NCBI RefSeq assembly: GCF_900099775.1
Contig: NZ_FMTM01000009.1
Span: 62,001 to 126,000 of the forward strand
Direction of reading: 5' to 3'
Length of the DNA: 64,000 nucleotides
Source: Rhizobium mongolense subsp. loessense
GTDB lineage: Bacteria; Pseudomonadota; Alphaproteobacteria; Rhizobiales; Rhizobiaceae
Position numbers and translations under genes: made by a program
Notes under the pieces: generated by a model
The model's database searches: none
What the model was told of the DNA's origin: nothing
Seen by the model: the letters and a program-made list of their open reading frames with translations, nothing else
Shown here: piece by piece, positions 1-7,697 of the stretch
How positions within the stretch are numbered: position 1 is the stretch's first letter
How the letters are laid out: every line of letters begins with the position of its first letter

Positions 1-124
1 GCGCATTGCAAAATGCCGTTTCCACGGCGCTTCCACGCGGTCCGATCAGAAGATCGATATGCGCGACCTCATTTCCCTCGCCAACGAGTGACTCACCAAC
101 CATTACCTTGCTAATCTTTGCCAC
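1..124 (-). CDS. fae: Formaldehyde-activating enzyme Fae (partial, C-terminus outside window)
   Basis: Fae condenses formaldehyde with tetrahydromethanopterin to methylene-H4MPT in the cytoplasm. Only about the first 41 residues lie inside the window. They read as the conserved Fae N-terminus: start AKISKVMVGESLVG, then GNEVAHIDLLIGPRGS, then ETAFCNA; the HID segment holds the family's catalytic His. The start is a GTG at 124, chosen because a GGGAGGAA ribosome binding site lies about 6 bases upstream and no ATG fits. It is the last visible gene of a leftward C1-cofactor gene run, about 160 bp after the CitG-like gene. The identity is clear from the motif; whether the gene is intact cannot be seen. 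Confidence 0.9.
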   Translation of the reverse strand, partial: MAKISKVMVGESLVGEGNEVAHIDLLIGPRGSAVETAFCNA

Positions 125-283
125 GGCCAATTCCTCCCTTGGTACCGTATGGTCAAAAAGTTTCGTCCAAAGAAGCCGTACCACGAGACACGACGCTCGA
201 TGGACAGCTATCCTTGTTCGCAGCACCCTTGACTGGGTCGGTTGGCCAGATAGCAGCGAGTAAGATTTATTCGCCGGCCAAAT

Positions 284-1147
284 TCAAACATCTAAGCTGC
301 GATTATGCAAGTCGAACTTCATGTTGCAGACAAAAAGCGTCGCAACCGTGAGATCGGCGGAGGTCCCGGGGTTGATATCCCTGTCCTTCAGCCGTCTGTC
401 GAAGTCCAGCAGTATCTCTTCGCGGCTAGGCAAGCGCTTCTCATCCATCACCAGACGGCGTATTGCGTCTGCCTCTTTTGCAATTTCGGCAGAGAGATCG
501 GTCCCGTGTTTGCGTCCGATATGACTGTCGGGAAACGAGGAGAGGAAGTAAAGATAGACGAAGATTGTCGGCCACATGTCCTCTTCGCCGCGGTCGGCCG
601 CTTCTCTCCATGCCGACAGGCCACCGTTGAAGATGTCTTCAAAGCCGTTCGTATACTGTCGGGCGATCATGTCGCGGTCGGCGGCCATGGCCATGGCTTT
701 GACGAGAGACACGGTCGGCTCGTCTCTGACGTCATGTTCTTCGGCACTGCCGAGCCCTCCCGGGTTGGTGAGGCGGATTGCGGCGAAGACGTCGCGGGCA
801 TCGCCCGCATCCATCTCATCCAATGTCTGCGCGAGGTCCTTGCGGAAATCCCAAGACGTGCTCTCGGCCGCCTTGGCAAGCGGCGCGCAAAGCAGGAGGA
901 TGCCGAGATTGGTGTTCGTTCCCACGCTTTCGCGGGTGGTGGTTACGGCACGAAGAACACGCTGACCGACCGATGCAAGCGGTTCGGTGACCGATAGCGA
1001 GCTGACGGCCGCACTTTGGAGGAATTGATCCGCCGTCATCCGATGGCCGTCTGCGAAGCGGTGCACGTTGCCCGGCTTCAAGGCATCGATCTCGGCGCGG
1101 CAGGCGTCGAGGTAGGCTGCCATGATCTCTTGGCGCGTCAACGTCAT
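284..1147 (-). CDS. CitG/MdcB-like protein of the H4MPT cluster (Orf7-type)
   Basis: The protein has 287 residues and resembles triphosphoribosyl-dephospho-CoA synthases (CitG/MdcB). Visible family segments are LKPGNVHRFADGH near residue 30, TNTNLGILLLCAPL near residue 85 and DSHIGRKHG near residue 215. Here it is not next to citrate or malonate lyase genes but inside an H4MPT gene run, so a role in making an H4MPT or methylofuran side chain is more likely than CoA-prosthetic-group synthesis. The start is the ATG at 1147, which overlaps the stop of the upstream ATP-grasp gene by 4 bp (ATGA), suggesting translational coupling. From memory, methylotroph clusters have an equivalent gene called orf7. 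Its biochemical function is not established by the sequence. Confidence 0.75.
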   Translation of the reverse strand: MTLTRQEIMAAYLDACRAEIDALKPGNVHRFADGHRMTADQFLQSAAVSSLSVTEPLASVGQRVLRAVTTTRESVGTNTNLGILLLCAPLAKAAESTSWDFRKDLAQTLDEMDAGDARDVFAAIRLTNPGGLGSAEEHDVRDEPTVSLVKAMAMAADRDMIARQYTNGFEDIFNGGLSAWREAADRGEEDMWPTIFVYLYFLSSFPDSHIGRKHGTDLSAEIAKEADAIRRLVMDEKRLPSREEILLDFDRRLKDRDINPGTSADLTVATLFVCNMKFDLHNRSLDV

Positions 1148-2061
1148 GCTGCGGGCCTTTCCTTGACGTCCGGAGTGAGAAGCGCGACCATTGCCTGAGC
1201 GATGCAATCGGCGACGCGGACGGGGACAACGGATTGCAGGCCGGTCCAGGCCGGCATGCTGTTGACTTCCAGTACGAGAAGATTGCCTTCGCATCCCTGT
1301 ACGATATCGATGCCCGCAAAGTCGGTTCCAACAGCGGCGGCAGCGGCAAGCGCAAGTTCGGCAAGCTTCGGGCGCAGCGGCCCGACGACCGGCTCGGCTT
1401 TCGCGCCGCGGGCGATATTGGTGATCCAGCCGTCGGCGCAACGACCCATCATGCCGAGAATTTCACCATTGCTGACGAATACCCGGTAATCCCGATAGGG
1501 CGGTCCGGCACGCAGTACAAGGCGCTGCAGGTAATAGACATTGTCCACCTCGTCCGGGTCAGGCAGATCATCGATCGAACGAATGAGCCTTATTCCGCGT
1601 CCCTGCGATCCAAAGAGCGGTTTCAGCACCAGGAGGCCATGCGGCACCTCGCGCTTAACGACTGTCCTGGCATTGGCGGGACCTTCCACTGCGAAGGTTT
1701 CCGGTGTTGGCACTCCGGCAGCCGCAAGAAGAAACGTCGTCGTCGATTTGTCGACGCAACGCTCGATTGCTTTGGCGGAGTTCCAGACCGGCACGCCAAG
1801 CTGGGTCAGCGCGTGCAAGATGCCGAGACGGCGTGTGATCGCTTCGAAGCTGCCGCCGGAGATGGAGCGGACGATCACACCGGCCGGAAGGGCTCCATCA
1901 AGCATCGGGATGGCAATGCCTGACGGATGCCGGGTATCGAACGCGATATCGGCAAGCGGGCAGAAGATCGTCTCCGCGCCGAGTTTTGCGAAGGCGCGAC
2001 GCAACTGTCTCACCTGGCGGTCTGGTTTGTCGGAAAGAATGAGAATTTTGTCTGAAATCAC
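1144..2061 (-). CDS. RimK-type ATP-grasp ligase of the H4MPT cluster (Orf5-type)
   Basis: This is an ATP-grasp ligase of about 305 residues. An N-terminal pre-ATP-grasp fold (KILILSDKPD) is followed by the ATP-binding loop around LKPLFGSQGRG and the metal-binding end LEVNSMPAWTGL. RimK-family enzymes add glutamate or similar amino acids to cofactors (MptN and CofF do this to archaeal H4MPT and F420), so tailing of H4MPT or methylofuran is a reasonable inference. The gene lies between mch and the CitG-like gene, with a 4-bp overlap downstream. The start is uncertain: GTG at 2061 gives the cleanest N-terminus, a TTG at 2072 has the better ribosome binding site (GGAG), and an ATG at 2109 lies inside mch. 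Confidence 0.75.
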   Translation of the reverse strand: MISDKILILSDKPDRQVRQLRRAFAKLGAETIFCPLADIAFDTRHPSGIAIPMLDGALPAGVIVRSISGGSFEAITRRLGILHALTQLGVPVWNSAKAIERCVDKSTTTFLLAAAGVPTPETFAVEGPANARTVVKREVPHGLLVLKPLFGSQGRGIRLIRSIDDLPDPDEVDNVYYLQRLVLRAGPPYRDYRVFVSNGEILGMMGRCADGWITNIARGAKAEPVVGPLRPKLAELALAAAAAVGTDFAGIDIVQGCEGNLLVLEVNSMPAWTGLQSVVPVRVADCIAQAMVALLTPDVKERPAA

Positions 2062-2068
2062 CGTCTGA

Positions 2069-3028
2069 TCAACCAAGGGATTGCTCCAGCATCTCTTTGT
2101 TCCATTCACCGGCGCGGAAGGTGTCGCCTGTCTCGACAGCCGTAACGATCACTTCGGCCGGGCTGAAGAGATGCGGATCAATCGCGTAGAAGTCGCCGTT
2201 GAATTTCTTGAAGATTTCCGCAAAAGGCTGCCCGTAGTCGCGCGACCTGCAGCTCGGCAGCTCTTCGGCGAGCGCGCGCGCGTCTGACGCGCTGCCCAGA
2301 ACGAACAGCTGCACCAATCCGCCATAGATGATGGCATCGTTCGTCCGCCCCATGGCCTGCAGGAAGTCCGGATGAGGCGCTGGAACCGGCGCGCATCCCG
2401 TTCCGTCGACAATCGCGTCCAACGGAAAATTGAGGCTGTGGGCCTTGTGAAGAGCGACCTCCAGTGAGCGCCCGATAATCTGAACCGAGCCTGCAAGACT
2501 TTGCGTCGGCGCGTAGATGAAGGTCAAAGCGTCAGGGCCCAATCCTGTCGCCTTTGATACCTTCTCGACAACGGCTGGCGGCGGGGCCTTGTCCGTTTCA
2601 AGAAGAAGAACTGACGTCGAAGCATCGGTTTCGCTATAGGCAATTTCCTCAAAAAGCGGCTCCACGCGCGCCAAGAGGCGCGCAGGGCCTGAGCCCATGG
2701 CGAAATATTTCTCGTGCGAAAGCCGCCAACCCGCATACTGGCTGCCGAGGCAGGCAAGAACCGGTTGGGAGGAATGGACGGTAACGCTCAACGGCCACTT
2801 TTCGTTATGACGATCGAGCACCATCGAGACCGTTCCCAGGCCACCCATGCAGATTTCCGCCATCCGCAGTCCCACTTCGAGGCCGCCGGGGCTTGCCGCG
2901 CCGGCGTCGATGAGATGTTCCCCAAGAGAGCCGCGGCCATATGCGACGCCAAATCTTTCGTCCTCGGCAATGATCTGATCGATGATCCGTTGCGCATTCC
3001 TGTTGAGATGAGCCATTCCGTTCTTCAT
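2069..3028 (-). CDS. mch: Methenyl-H4MPT cyclohydrolase
   Basis: Mch interconverts methenyl-H4MPT and 5-formyl-H4MPT, the step after MtdB in formaldehyde oxidation. The 319-residue product is full length for the family and carries its typical stretches: ERFGVAYGRGSLGEHLIDAG near residue 25, ICMGGLGTV near residue 55, SGPARLLARVEPLF near residue 110 and IVDGTGCAPVPAPHPDF near residue 220. The ATG at 3028 follows a good GGAGGAATTCCA site; the reading frame stays open upstream to 3190, but that part overlaps the preceding gene. Its start overlaps the stop of the upstream ATP-grasp gene by 4 bp. It belongs to the leftward operon RFAP synthase-mtdB-ATP-grasp-mch-ATP-grasp-CitG-like. Confidence 0.92.
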   Translation of the reverse strand: MKNGMAHLNRNAQRIIDQIIAEDERFGVAYGRGSLGEHLIDAGAASPGGLEVGLRMAEICMGGLGTVSMVLDRHNEKWPLSVTVHSSQPVLACLGSQYAGWRLSHEKYFAMGSGPARLLARVEPLFEEIAYSETDASTSVLLLETDKAPPPAVVEKVSKATGLGPDALTFIYAPTQSLAGSVQIIGRSLEVALHKAHSLNFPLDAIVDGTGCAPVPAPHPDFLQAMGRTNDAIIYGGLVQLFVLGSASDARALAEELPSCRSRDYGQPFAEIFKKFNGDFYAIDPHLFSPAEVIVTAVETGDTFRAGEWNKEMLEQSLG

Positions 3029-4164
3029 TGGAATTCCTCCTTCCAATGCTGCGCTACTTGGTTGACACGGCGTTTGACAGCGCGCTCTGCTGCGCAGGCG
3101 GATCGGGCATGCGCCAAGACAGTGCAAACCGGATCGCCGGGGTTGAGCGCCGAACCCGGCCTTTGATGGTCGGCCGTCAGATGTGGCCATTTGACATCGG
3201 GAAAACAGGAGATGGAACGAGACGTGTAGGCAATCGCCGCAGCCGCAGCCCCGCGATAGACTGGCACGTCGAACCTTTCCCCGCGCACGGCGCGCAAATG
3301 CTCAATGAGCAGGGGCGCGTCGTCGGCGTCGAAGATATCCAGCGTTGCGCCAGGCCGTGGGTTGATTTCGATGAGATGAAGCCCCTCCGGCCCATCTATG
3401 AAATCGGCGCTGCAAAGACCCACCAGGCTGCAATGGCGCGTCAGCTTGTCGAGCCAGCAACCGATTTGCATTTTCTTTTGCCGGTCAAATCGCATGAGAC
3501 GGACGGCGCCGCCATAACGAAATGGTGACGTTGGCGAAGGCGAAGACCATTGCCGGCTGACGCCGATGATGCGGGCGGCACCGTTTTGGGCCAGGAAAAG
3601 AGCCGAGATGCTGCGGCCGGACATGCGCTGCTGATAATAGTAGCCTGGTTCGGCAGGCATCGTTGCGACCGGTCTGACATGCGACCCGCCGGCGCCACCG
3701 CCAAGCTTTGTGAGCCAGCCCTCCGGTTTTTCAGGTGATGAGAACTGGATCGCCGGATGCGGGATGCCCAGGCTTCGGCAAAGTTGGGACAGGTTGGCGG
3801 GGTCCTTGATCGCCCGCACGGTATCGGCGCTGTTGCCGGCAAGCGGAAACACTCGAGCGAGTGCGTCGATGACGTCGGGCTGACGTTCGAAGCCGGAGCC
3901 GTAGACCAATGCGGCCGGATCCTCGTCGTCCATAAGGCGCGACAATATGCCGATGATTTTTTCGCGGTCTATTCCCTCGCTTATACTGCCCGACAGGCGC
4001 GCGGTCCTCTCCGAAAGGGCGACCGTATCGCAATCGCAGAACAGATCGGCCACCAACGGCCGGTAGCCGGCACGGCGCGCTGCTGCGGCAAGTGACCGGC
4101 CGGAAATGGCCGCGATCAGAATCGCAGGACTATTTTTCGATGCTGCGGGCAAGGGTAAAAGCAT
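3025..4164 (-). CDS. ATP-grasp protein between mtdB and mch (OrfY-type)
   Basis: This predicted cytoplasmic ATP-grasp protein has about 379 residues. An N-terminal Rossmann-like segment (AILIAAISGRSLAAAARR) precedes a nucleotide-binding region with GGGAGGSHVRP near residue 150 and a metal-binding C-terminal motif, LIEINPRPGATLDIFD, near residue 270. From memory, methylotroph clusters carry an ATP-grasp gene called orfY beside mch, and its genetic link to H4MPT genes is the main clue to function. Substrate and product are unknown to me; ligation during H4MPT or methylofuran synthesis is inferred. The start is not certain: ATG at 4164 and ATG at 4176 both lie inside the 3' end of mtdB and neither has a clear ribosome binding site, so translation is probably coupled. 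The end overlaps the mch start by 4 bp. Confidence 0.75.
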   Translation of the reverse strand: MLLPLPAASKNSPAILIAAISGRSLAAAARRAGYRPLVADLFCDCDTVALSERTARLSGSISEGIDREKIIGILSRLMDDEDPAALVYGSGFERQPDVIDALARVFPLAGNSADTVRAIKDPANLSQLCRSLGIPHPAIQFSSPEKPEGWLTKLGGGAGGSHVRPVATMPAEPGYYYQQRMSGRSISALFLAQNGAARIIGVSRQWSSPSPTSPFRYGGAVRLMRFDRQKKMQIGCWLDKLTRHCSLVGLCSADFIDGPEGLHLIEINPRPGATLDIFDADDAPLLIEHLRAVRGERFDVPVYRGAAAAAIAYTSRSISCFPDVKWPHLTADHQRPGSALNPGDPVCTVLAHARSACAAERAVKRRVNQVAQHWKEEFQ

Positions 4165-5026
4165 CCTGAAAATCATAAAATACCGGTTTTTCAGCGCCGA
4201 TCATCTGTTTGAACAGCCCCGATTGGGTCTTGTACTTGACATTGCCGATCGAAAGCGGACCGATGCCGACTGCGGCGGATTGCCCGAGCGTGTCGGCTTT
4301 GGCATGGACGGCCAGGCCCTCGATGCCTGCCGGCGGCACGGCGTTGACATCTGCCGCAACAAGCAGATTTACCGCCTGGCGCAGTTGTTCGGCAGAGATC
4401 ACCTGGACGCCAGCCTTGGCCGCCGCCAGCACCACTTCGGCCTGGCGCAACAATTCCGTCTTTTTCCCTTCCGTCGAACCGTCCGCCGCTGTCACAGCGA
4501 CGCCGAAACGGGCCTTGATGGCCTCAGCGATGGCTTCGACACGGGCAATTCCGTCGTGACCGACCAGAGTGACGTCTGCGCCCTCCTTGGCCGAGATCAC
4601 GGCGGTGCAGTAGCCGACGACGCCGGTCGCGCCGAAAATGCTCACTTTCGTTCCGGCCAGCTGACGATTGTGCAGTTTTGCAAGTGTTTTCTCGACTCTG
4701 GCGACCATCGCTGCGGCGGTGGTAAACGAGCCGGCAGGATCGGCGAAGACAGAAACCTCGAAAGGGGGCACCATTGCCTGCTTTGCGGCATCGATCATGT
4801 CGAGTGCCAGGATCGTATCACGCCCGGCAATAAAAATGCCGGTGGCAACGCCTGCATCCGGCGGACGTGAGAAGACCGCATCCTGGACAAGGCCGGCTAT
4901 GTCGGCGAGCGCCACGTCCGTGTAAGGGACGACATGGTCATAGCCCGCATCGAGGGCCATATTGACGTCGAACGGGCTCATCTGCCTCAATGGCGTAAGC
5001 ATATGGAGAATGGTTTTCCGGCTCAT
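4130..5026 (-). CDS. mtdB: Methylene-H4MPT dehydrogenase MtdB
   Basis: MtdB oxidises methylene-H4MPT to methenyl-H4MPT with NAD(P)+, directly after Fae. The 298-residue product matches the usual size. The N-terminal domain has HMLTPLRQMSPFDVNMA, and the Rossmann domain shows SIFGATGVVGYCTAV near residue 130, with VTLVGHDG after it for the dinucleotide. The ATG at 5026 follows AGAAGGCGAG. The gene lies 14 bp after the RFAP synthase gene and overlaps the next ATP-grasp gene by about 35 bp. The alternative, the NADP-specific paralogue MtdA, is less likely because of the H4MPT-only neighbourhood, but sequence alone does not settle the cofactor preference. Confidence 0.9.
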   Translation of the reverse strand: MSRKTILHMLTPLRQMSPFDVNMALDAGYDHVVPYTDVALADIAGLVQDAVFSRPPDAGVATGIFIAGRDTILALDMIDAAKQAMVPPFEVSVFADPAGSFTTAAAMVARVEKTLAKLHNRQLAGTKVSIFGATGVVGYCTAVISAKEGADVTLVGHDGIARVEAIAEAIKARFGVAVTAADGSTEGKKTELLRQAEVVLAAAKAGVQVISAEQLRQAVNLLVAADVNAVPPAGIEGLAVHAKADTLGQSAAVGIGPLSIGNVKYKTQSGLFKQMIGAEKPVFYDFQDAFTLARSIEK

Positions 5027-5040
5027 TTGGCTCGCCTTCT

Positions 5041-6024
5041 CTAGTATGTTTCCCGACCCAGTTCGAACTGCTGCGGGGCCTTCGTTCGCGCGATCTGCGC
5101 TCCCTCATTCCTGCCGGCGACAATGCGGATTGTCGTTTGCGTGTCCATTGGCGCGGCGGAAGCGACGATCCGCTCGGCAGCCGCCTGAGATGAGGCAAAG
5201 GCAAATCCGGTCGGTCCCCAGGAACTTTGCCCGATGCCGACGGCTCCGCATTCGGCAAGCCTTGCGAGCGTTCTTTCGACCGCCGGACTGGTAAAACGGC
5301 CGCCTTGCGCCGGCGCGAAATAATCGCCCAGCGTTTGCTGGATTGCCGTCACCGCATTGCCGAAAGTCGCAATGTCCTTTTCGATCGCGGCGGGCATGAT
5401 CTCCATCAGCGCATGGCGGCAGATCGAAGCCGAGGCGGCTGCAGGAAACGGCGCCAGCGCACGGAATGCCTTGATTTCGGCGTCTCCGTGAATTCCGTGG
5501 GCAAGGCTGTCCAGAACGAGAATGATGCGCCACTCGCTCGGAAACGGAATGCGGGAAATGACGGTCGGGGTCAGATCGTCCCGAGCCTTGCCCGCATCGA
5601 AGATAAGACCGCCTTCCTCGAAGGCGGCGATGCCGATTCCCGATCGTGCGCCGCGCCCCAGGAAGGCCGCATCTTCGCGGATGTGGAACGGCAAATCATG
5701 CAAGCTTCGAAGCGCTGCGGAAACGGCGAGCGCCAGCTGGGTTCCAGATCCCAACCCGGCATGGGCCGGGATTGTCTCTCGAACCATCACCCGGTGATGG
5801 CCTGAAAGCTTGAGACGAGACCGCAGGGCAGTAAGGTGCGCAAAAAGCCGGGCGCTCTCGGGTCCATGGACGCTGGTCTCGGCTGCCCGCGAGATCTCCA
5901 GCCGCGTCGATATGCCGTCCAGCGGCAAACCGATACTGCCGAAACGCGAGCTGTCCTTGCCAGGGATGTCCAGGAATCCGAGGTGCAAGCGTCCAGGAAC
6001 TTGAATGGAGACGGAGTCCGACAT
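5041..6024 (-). CDS. Beta-ribofuranosylaminobenzene 5'-phosphate synthase (RFAP synthase)
   Basis: RFAP synthase joins 4-aminobenzoate to phosphoribosyl diphosphate with loss of CO2, the committed step of methanopterin synthesis. The 327-residue GHMP-kinase-fold protein shows IQVPGRLHLGFLDI at the N-terminus and the glycine-rich phosphate loop IPAHAGLGSGTQLALAV near residue 90, followed by GRGARSGIGIAAFEEGG near residue 127, as in the family. It is the first gene of the leftward operon; the ATG at 6024 faces the divergent pterin-dehydratase gene across 114 bp. Its presence shows that the organism can make its own H4MPT-type cofactor and does not merely use it. Confidence 0.88.
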   Translation of the reverse strand: MSDSVSIQVPGRLHLGFLDIPGKDSSRFGSIGLPLDGISTRLEISRAAETSVHGPESARLFAHLTALRSRLKLSGHHRVMVRETIPAHAGLGSGTQLALAVSAALRSLHDLPFHIREDAAFLGRGARSGIGIAAFEEGGLIFDAGKARDDLTPTVISRIPFPSEWRIILVLDSLAHGIHGDAEIKAFRALAPFPAAASASICRHALMEIMPAAIEKDIATFGNAVTAIQQTLGDYFAPAQGGRFTSPAVERTLARLAECGAVGIGQSSWGPTGFAFASSQAAAERIVASAAPMDTQTTIRIVAGRNEGAQIARTKAPQQFELGRETY

Positions 6025-6138
6025 CGGTTCTATTTCTGAACTTTTTGATAATCGGGCCCTGAGTTATGTTATCGTATTTTACTACCAGCGCAAGCCTGGG
6101 TGACGAACCGGGAGAAAAGAACCAAAGGAGCAGCCGCG
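6025..6138. promoter_or_regulatory. Divergent promoter region of the H4MPT and fhc operons
   Basis: This 114-bp AT-richer gap separates the leftward H4MPT operon from the rightward pterin-dehydratase/fhc operon, so both promoters must lie here. A GATAA/TTATC pair (6047-6051 and 6069-6073) is the only symmetry seen. No regulator is assigned. Confidence 0.5.
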
Positions 6139-6531
6139 ATGAGCGAGGAGACGGAACGGAAACGGGAGCGCGTTTATTCCGAGGACGAAATCGTTTCGAA
6201 GCTGCAGGCGGAGCTTCCGCTTTGGCGCTACGAAAACGGCTGGATTCGCCGCAGATACAAAACGCACAGCTGGAAATCCACCCTCATGGTCATCAACACG
6301 GTTGGACACCTGGCAGAGGCGGCCTGGCACCATCCCGATCTCAAGGCATCCTATGCGTGGGTGGAGGTGTTGTTGATGAACCATGCCGCCAAAGGCGTGA
6401 CCGACAAGGATTTCGAACTCGCCAAAAAGATTGAGGACGTCGTCCAATGGCAGCCGGGTAAGGCGGACGGTGCCCTCGAAGGCACGCCCAATGCCGATCA
6501 GCGATTTGCTTACCTGAAATATGATAGCTGA
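6139..6531 (+). CDS. Pterin-4a-carbinolamine dehydratase-like protein
   Basis: The product (130 residues) has the PCD/DCoH fold signature: WKSTLMVINTVGHLAEAAWHHPDL near residues 55-75 followed by AWVEVLLMNHAAKGVTDKDFELAKKI. The metabolic PCD enzyme recycles 4a-hydroxytetrahydrobiopterin, but here the gene heads the fhc operon and faces the H4MPT synthesis operon, so the likely ligand is an H4MPT precursor or H4MPT itself. The ATG at 6139 follows AAAGGAGCAGCCGCG; an in-frame ATG at 6100 has no good site. The N-terminal 20 residues are charged and lie outside the conserved domain. fhcB begins about 80 bp downstream on the same strand. Confidence 0.75.
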   Translation: MSEETERKRERVYSEDEIVSKLQAELPLWRYENGWIRRRYKTHSWKSTLMVINTVGHLAEAAWHHPDLKASYAWVEVLLMNHAAKGVTDKDFELAKKIEDVVQWQPGKADGALEGTPNADQRFAYLKYDS

Positions 6532-6611
6532 GCCAAAATTTCGTCGGATGGACTTCACATTTGGCGAAGAACAGATAAATTCACGACGGCACCAGAAAGT
6601 TTCGGAGTGTG

Positions 6612-7697
6612 ATGGTTGCATGGATCGGCAGCCAAACAGTTCCTTTGACAACTGCAATTGAGCAGGTGGCAAAGCTTCTGGCAAAGAGCCGCTGCCCGGT
6701 ATTTTCCATTGAATCGGATGTCCATGGCTCCCGCAGCCTGATTGCGCTGGCGGAGCGGGTCGGGGCGACCTATGACCACGTGAATGGCCGAAACCTTCTT
6801 CATGAAGTGGCACTTCACACGGATATCGGCGGGTTTTTTGCAACGGCGACGGAAGTGCGCCGCCGCGCCGACCTCATCATCATCGTGGGCGACATCGCCG
6901 CGCCTCATCACGATCTCATTTTATCGCTTGCGTCAACGGCGGCGGATCTTTCGTCGTCAAGCCGACGCCGTTGGCTTCAGATCAAAGGCAAGGCGCCGGC
7001 CGCCGCCGGCGAACCTCTGCGGCGTTTGAAGGCGATCGAAGTGGGCTCGTCCGATTTTCCCATCGATGCCGTGCTCGGAAGCCTCAGGGCGATGCTGGCT
7101 GGAAGAAAAACATCCGCCCCGCTCGCCAATATCGATGCTTTCCTAAGCGAAATGGCGAGGGCGCGATTTCCCGTCTTCGTCTTCTCCCATCTCAACGACC
7201 CGGCCAGTCTGGCGATGCTGCAAGGCATGCTGGCAGACATCAACAAAGCCCGGCGGGCGACGGCTCTTTTCCTGCCGGCCGACGACGACGCCTGGGGCAT
7301 GGTCTTGGCATCGACCTGGATGACGGGCTTTCCGCCGCGAACAGGCTTTTCGACCGGCTCACCCGTTCATGACCCGTGGCTTTGCGACATCGAGCGGATG
7401 ATTGCAGATAAGGAGGCGGATCTGCATGTGTGGGTATCGGAGCGTGACGAGGCGCGTCCGCCGAAACGCAGCCGAGTGCCCACCGTCGCGCTGGTGAGGA
7501 GCGAACGGCCCGCAGCCGGCGCGTTGGTCACCGTTCGTATCGGCAAGGCTGGTCTTGACCATGACGGCGTGGTCTATTCGAGCCGCATCGGAACCTTAAG
7601 ATCCGTTGCCGCAACGGCGCCTTCCGCTCTTCCGAGCATTTATGCAATTGTCGGGCAACTCGAGCATGCCCTGCAGGGAGAGGGTTTGCCATCATGA
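6612..7697 (+). CDS. fhcB: Formyltransferase/hydrolase complex subunit B
   Basis: FhcB is the 361-residue bacterial relative of formylmethanofuran dehydrogenase subunit B. Archaeal FwdB/FmdB carries an Fe-S cluster and a molybdo- or tungstopterin; here the N-terminal Cys cluster is absent and only the central molybdopterin-oxidoreductase-type fold remains (CPVFSIESDVHGSRSL near residue 30, DLIIIVGD near residue 93). This is the known pattern for the Fhc complex, which hydrolyses formyl groups instead of reducing CO2. The ATG at 6612 is preceded by GGAG; a GTG lies directly before it at 6609. The stop overlaps fhcA by 4 bp. The gene order B-A-D-C supports the call. Confidence 0.85.
   Translation: MVAWIGSQTVPLTTAIEQVAKLLAKSRCPVFSIESDVHGSRSLIALAERVGATYDHVNGRNLLHEVALHTDIGGFFATATEVRRRADLIIIVGDIAAPHHDLILSLASTAADLSSSSRRRWLQIKGKAPAAAGEPLRRLKAIEVGSSDFPIDAVLGSLRAMLAGRKTSAPLANIDAFLSEMARARFPVFVFSHLNDPASLAMLQGMLADINKARRATALFLPADDDAWGMVLASTWMTGFPPRTGFSTGSPVHDPWLCDIERMIADKEADLHVWVSERDEARPPKRSRVPTVALVRSERPAAGALVTVRIGKAGLDHDGVVYSSRIGTLRSVAATAPSALPSIYAIVGQLEHALQGEGLPS

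Noticed and set aside
305..997. Open frame on + strand over the CitG-like gene
   Set aside because: It is antisense to a coupled gene with family motifs, and its own product has no recognisable domain or ribosome binding site.
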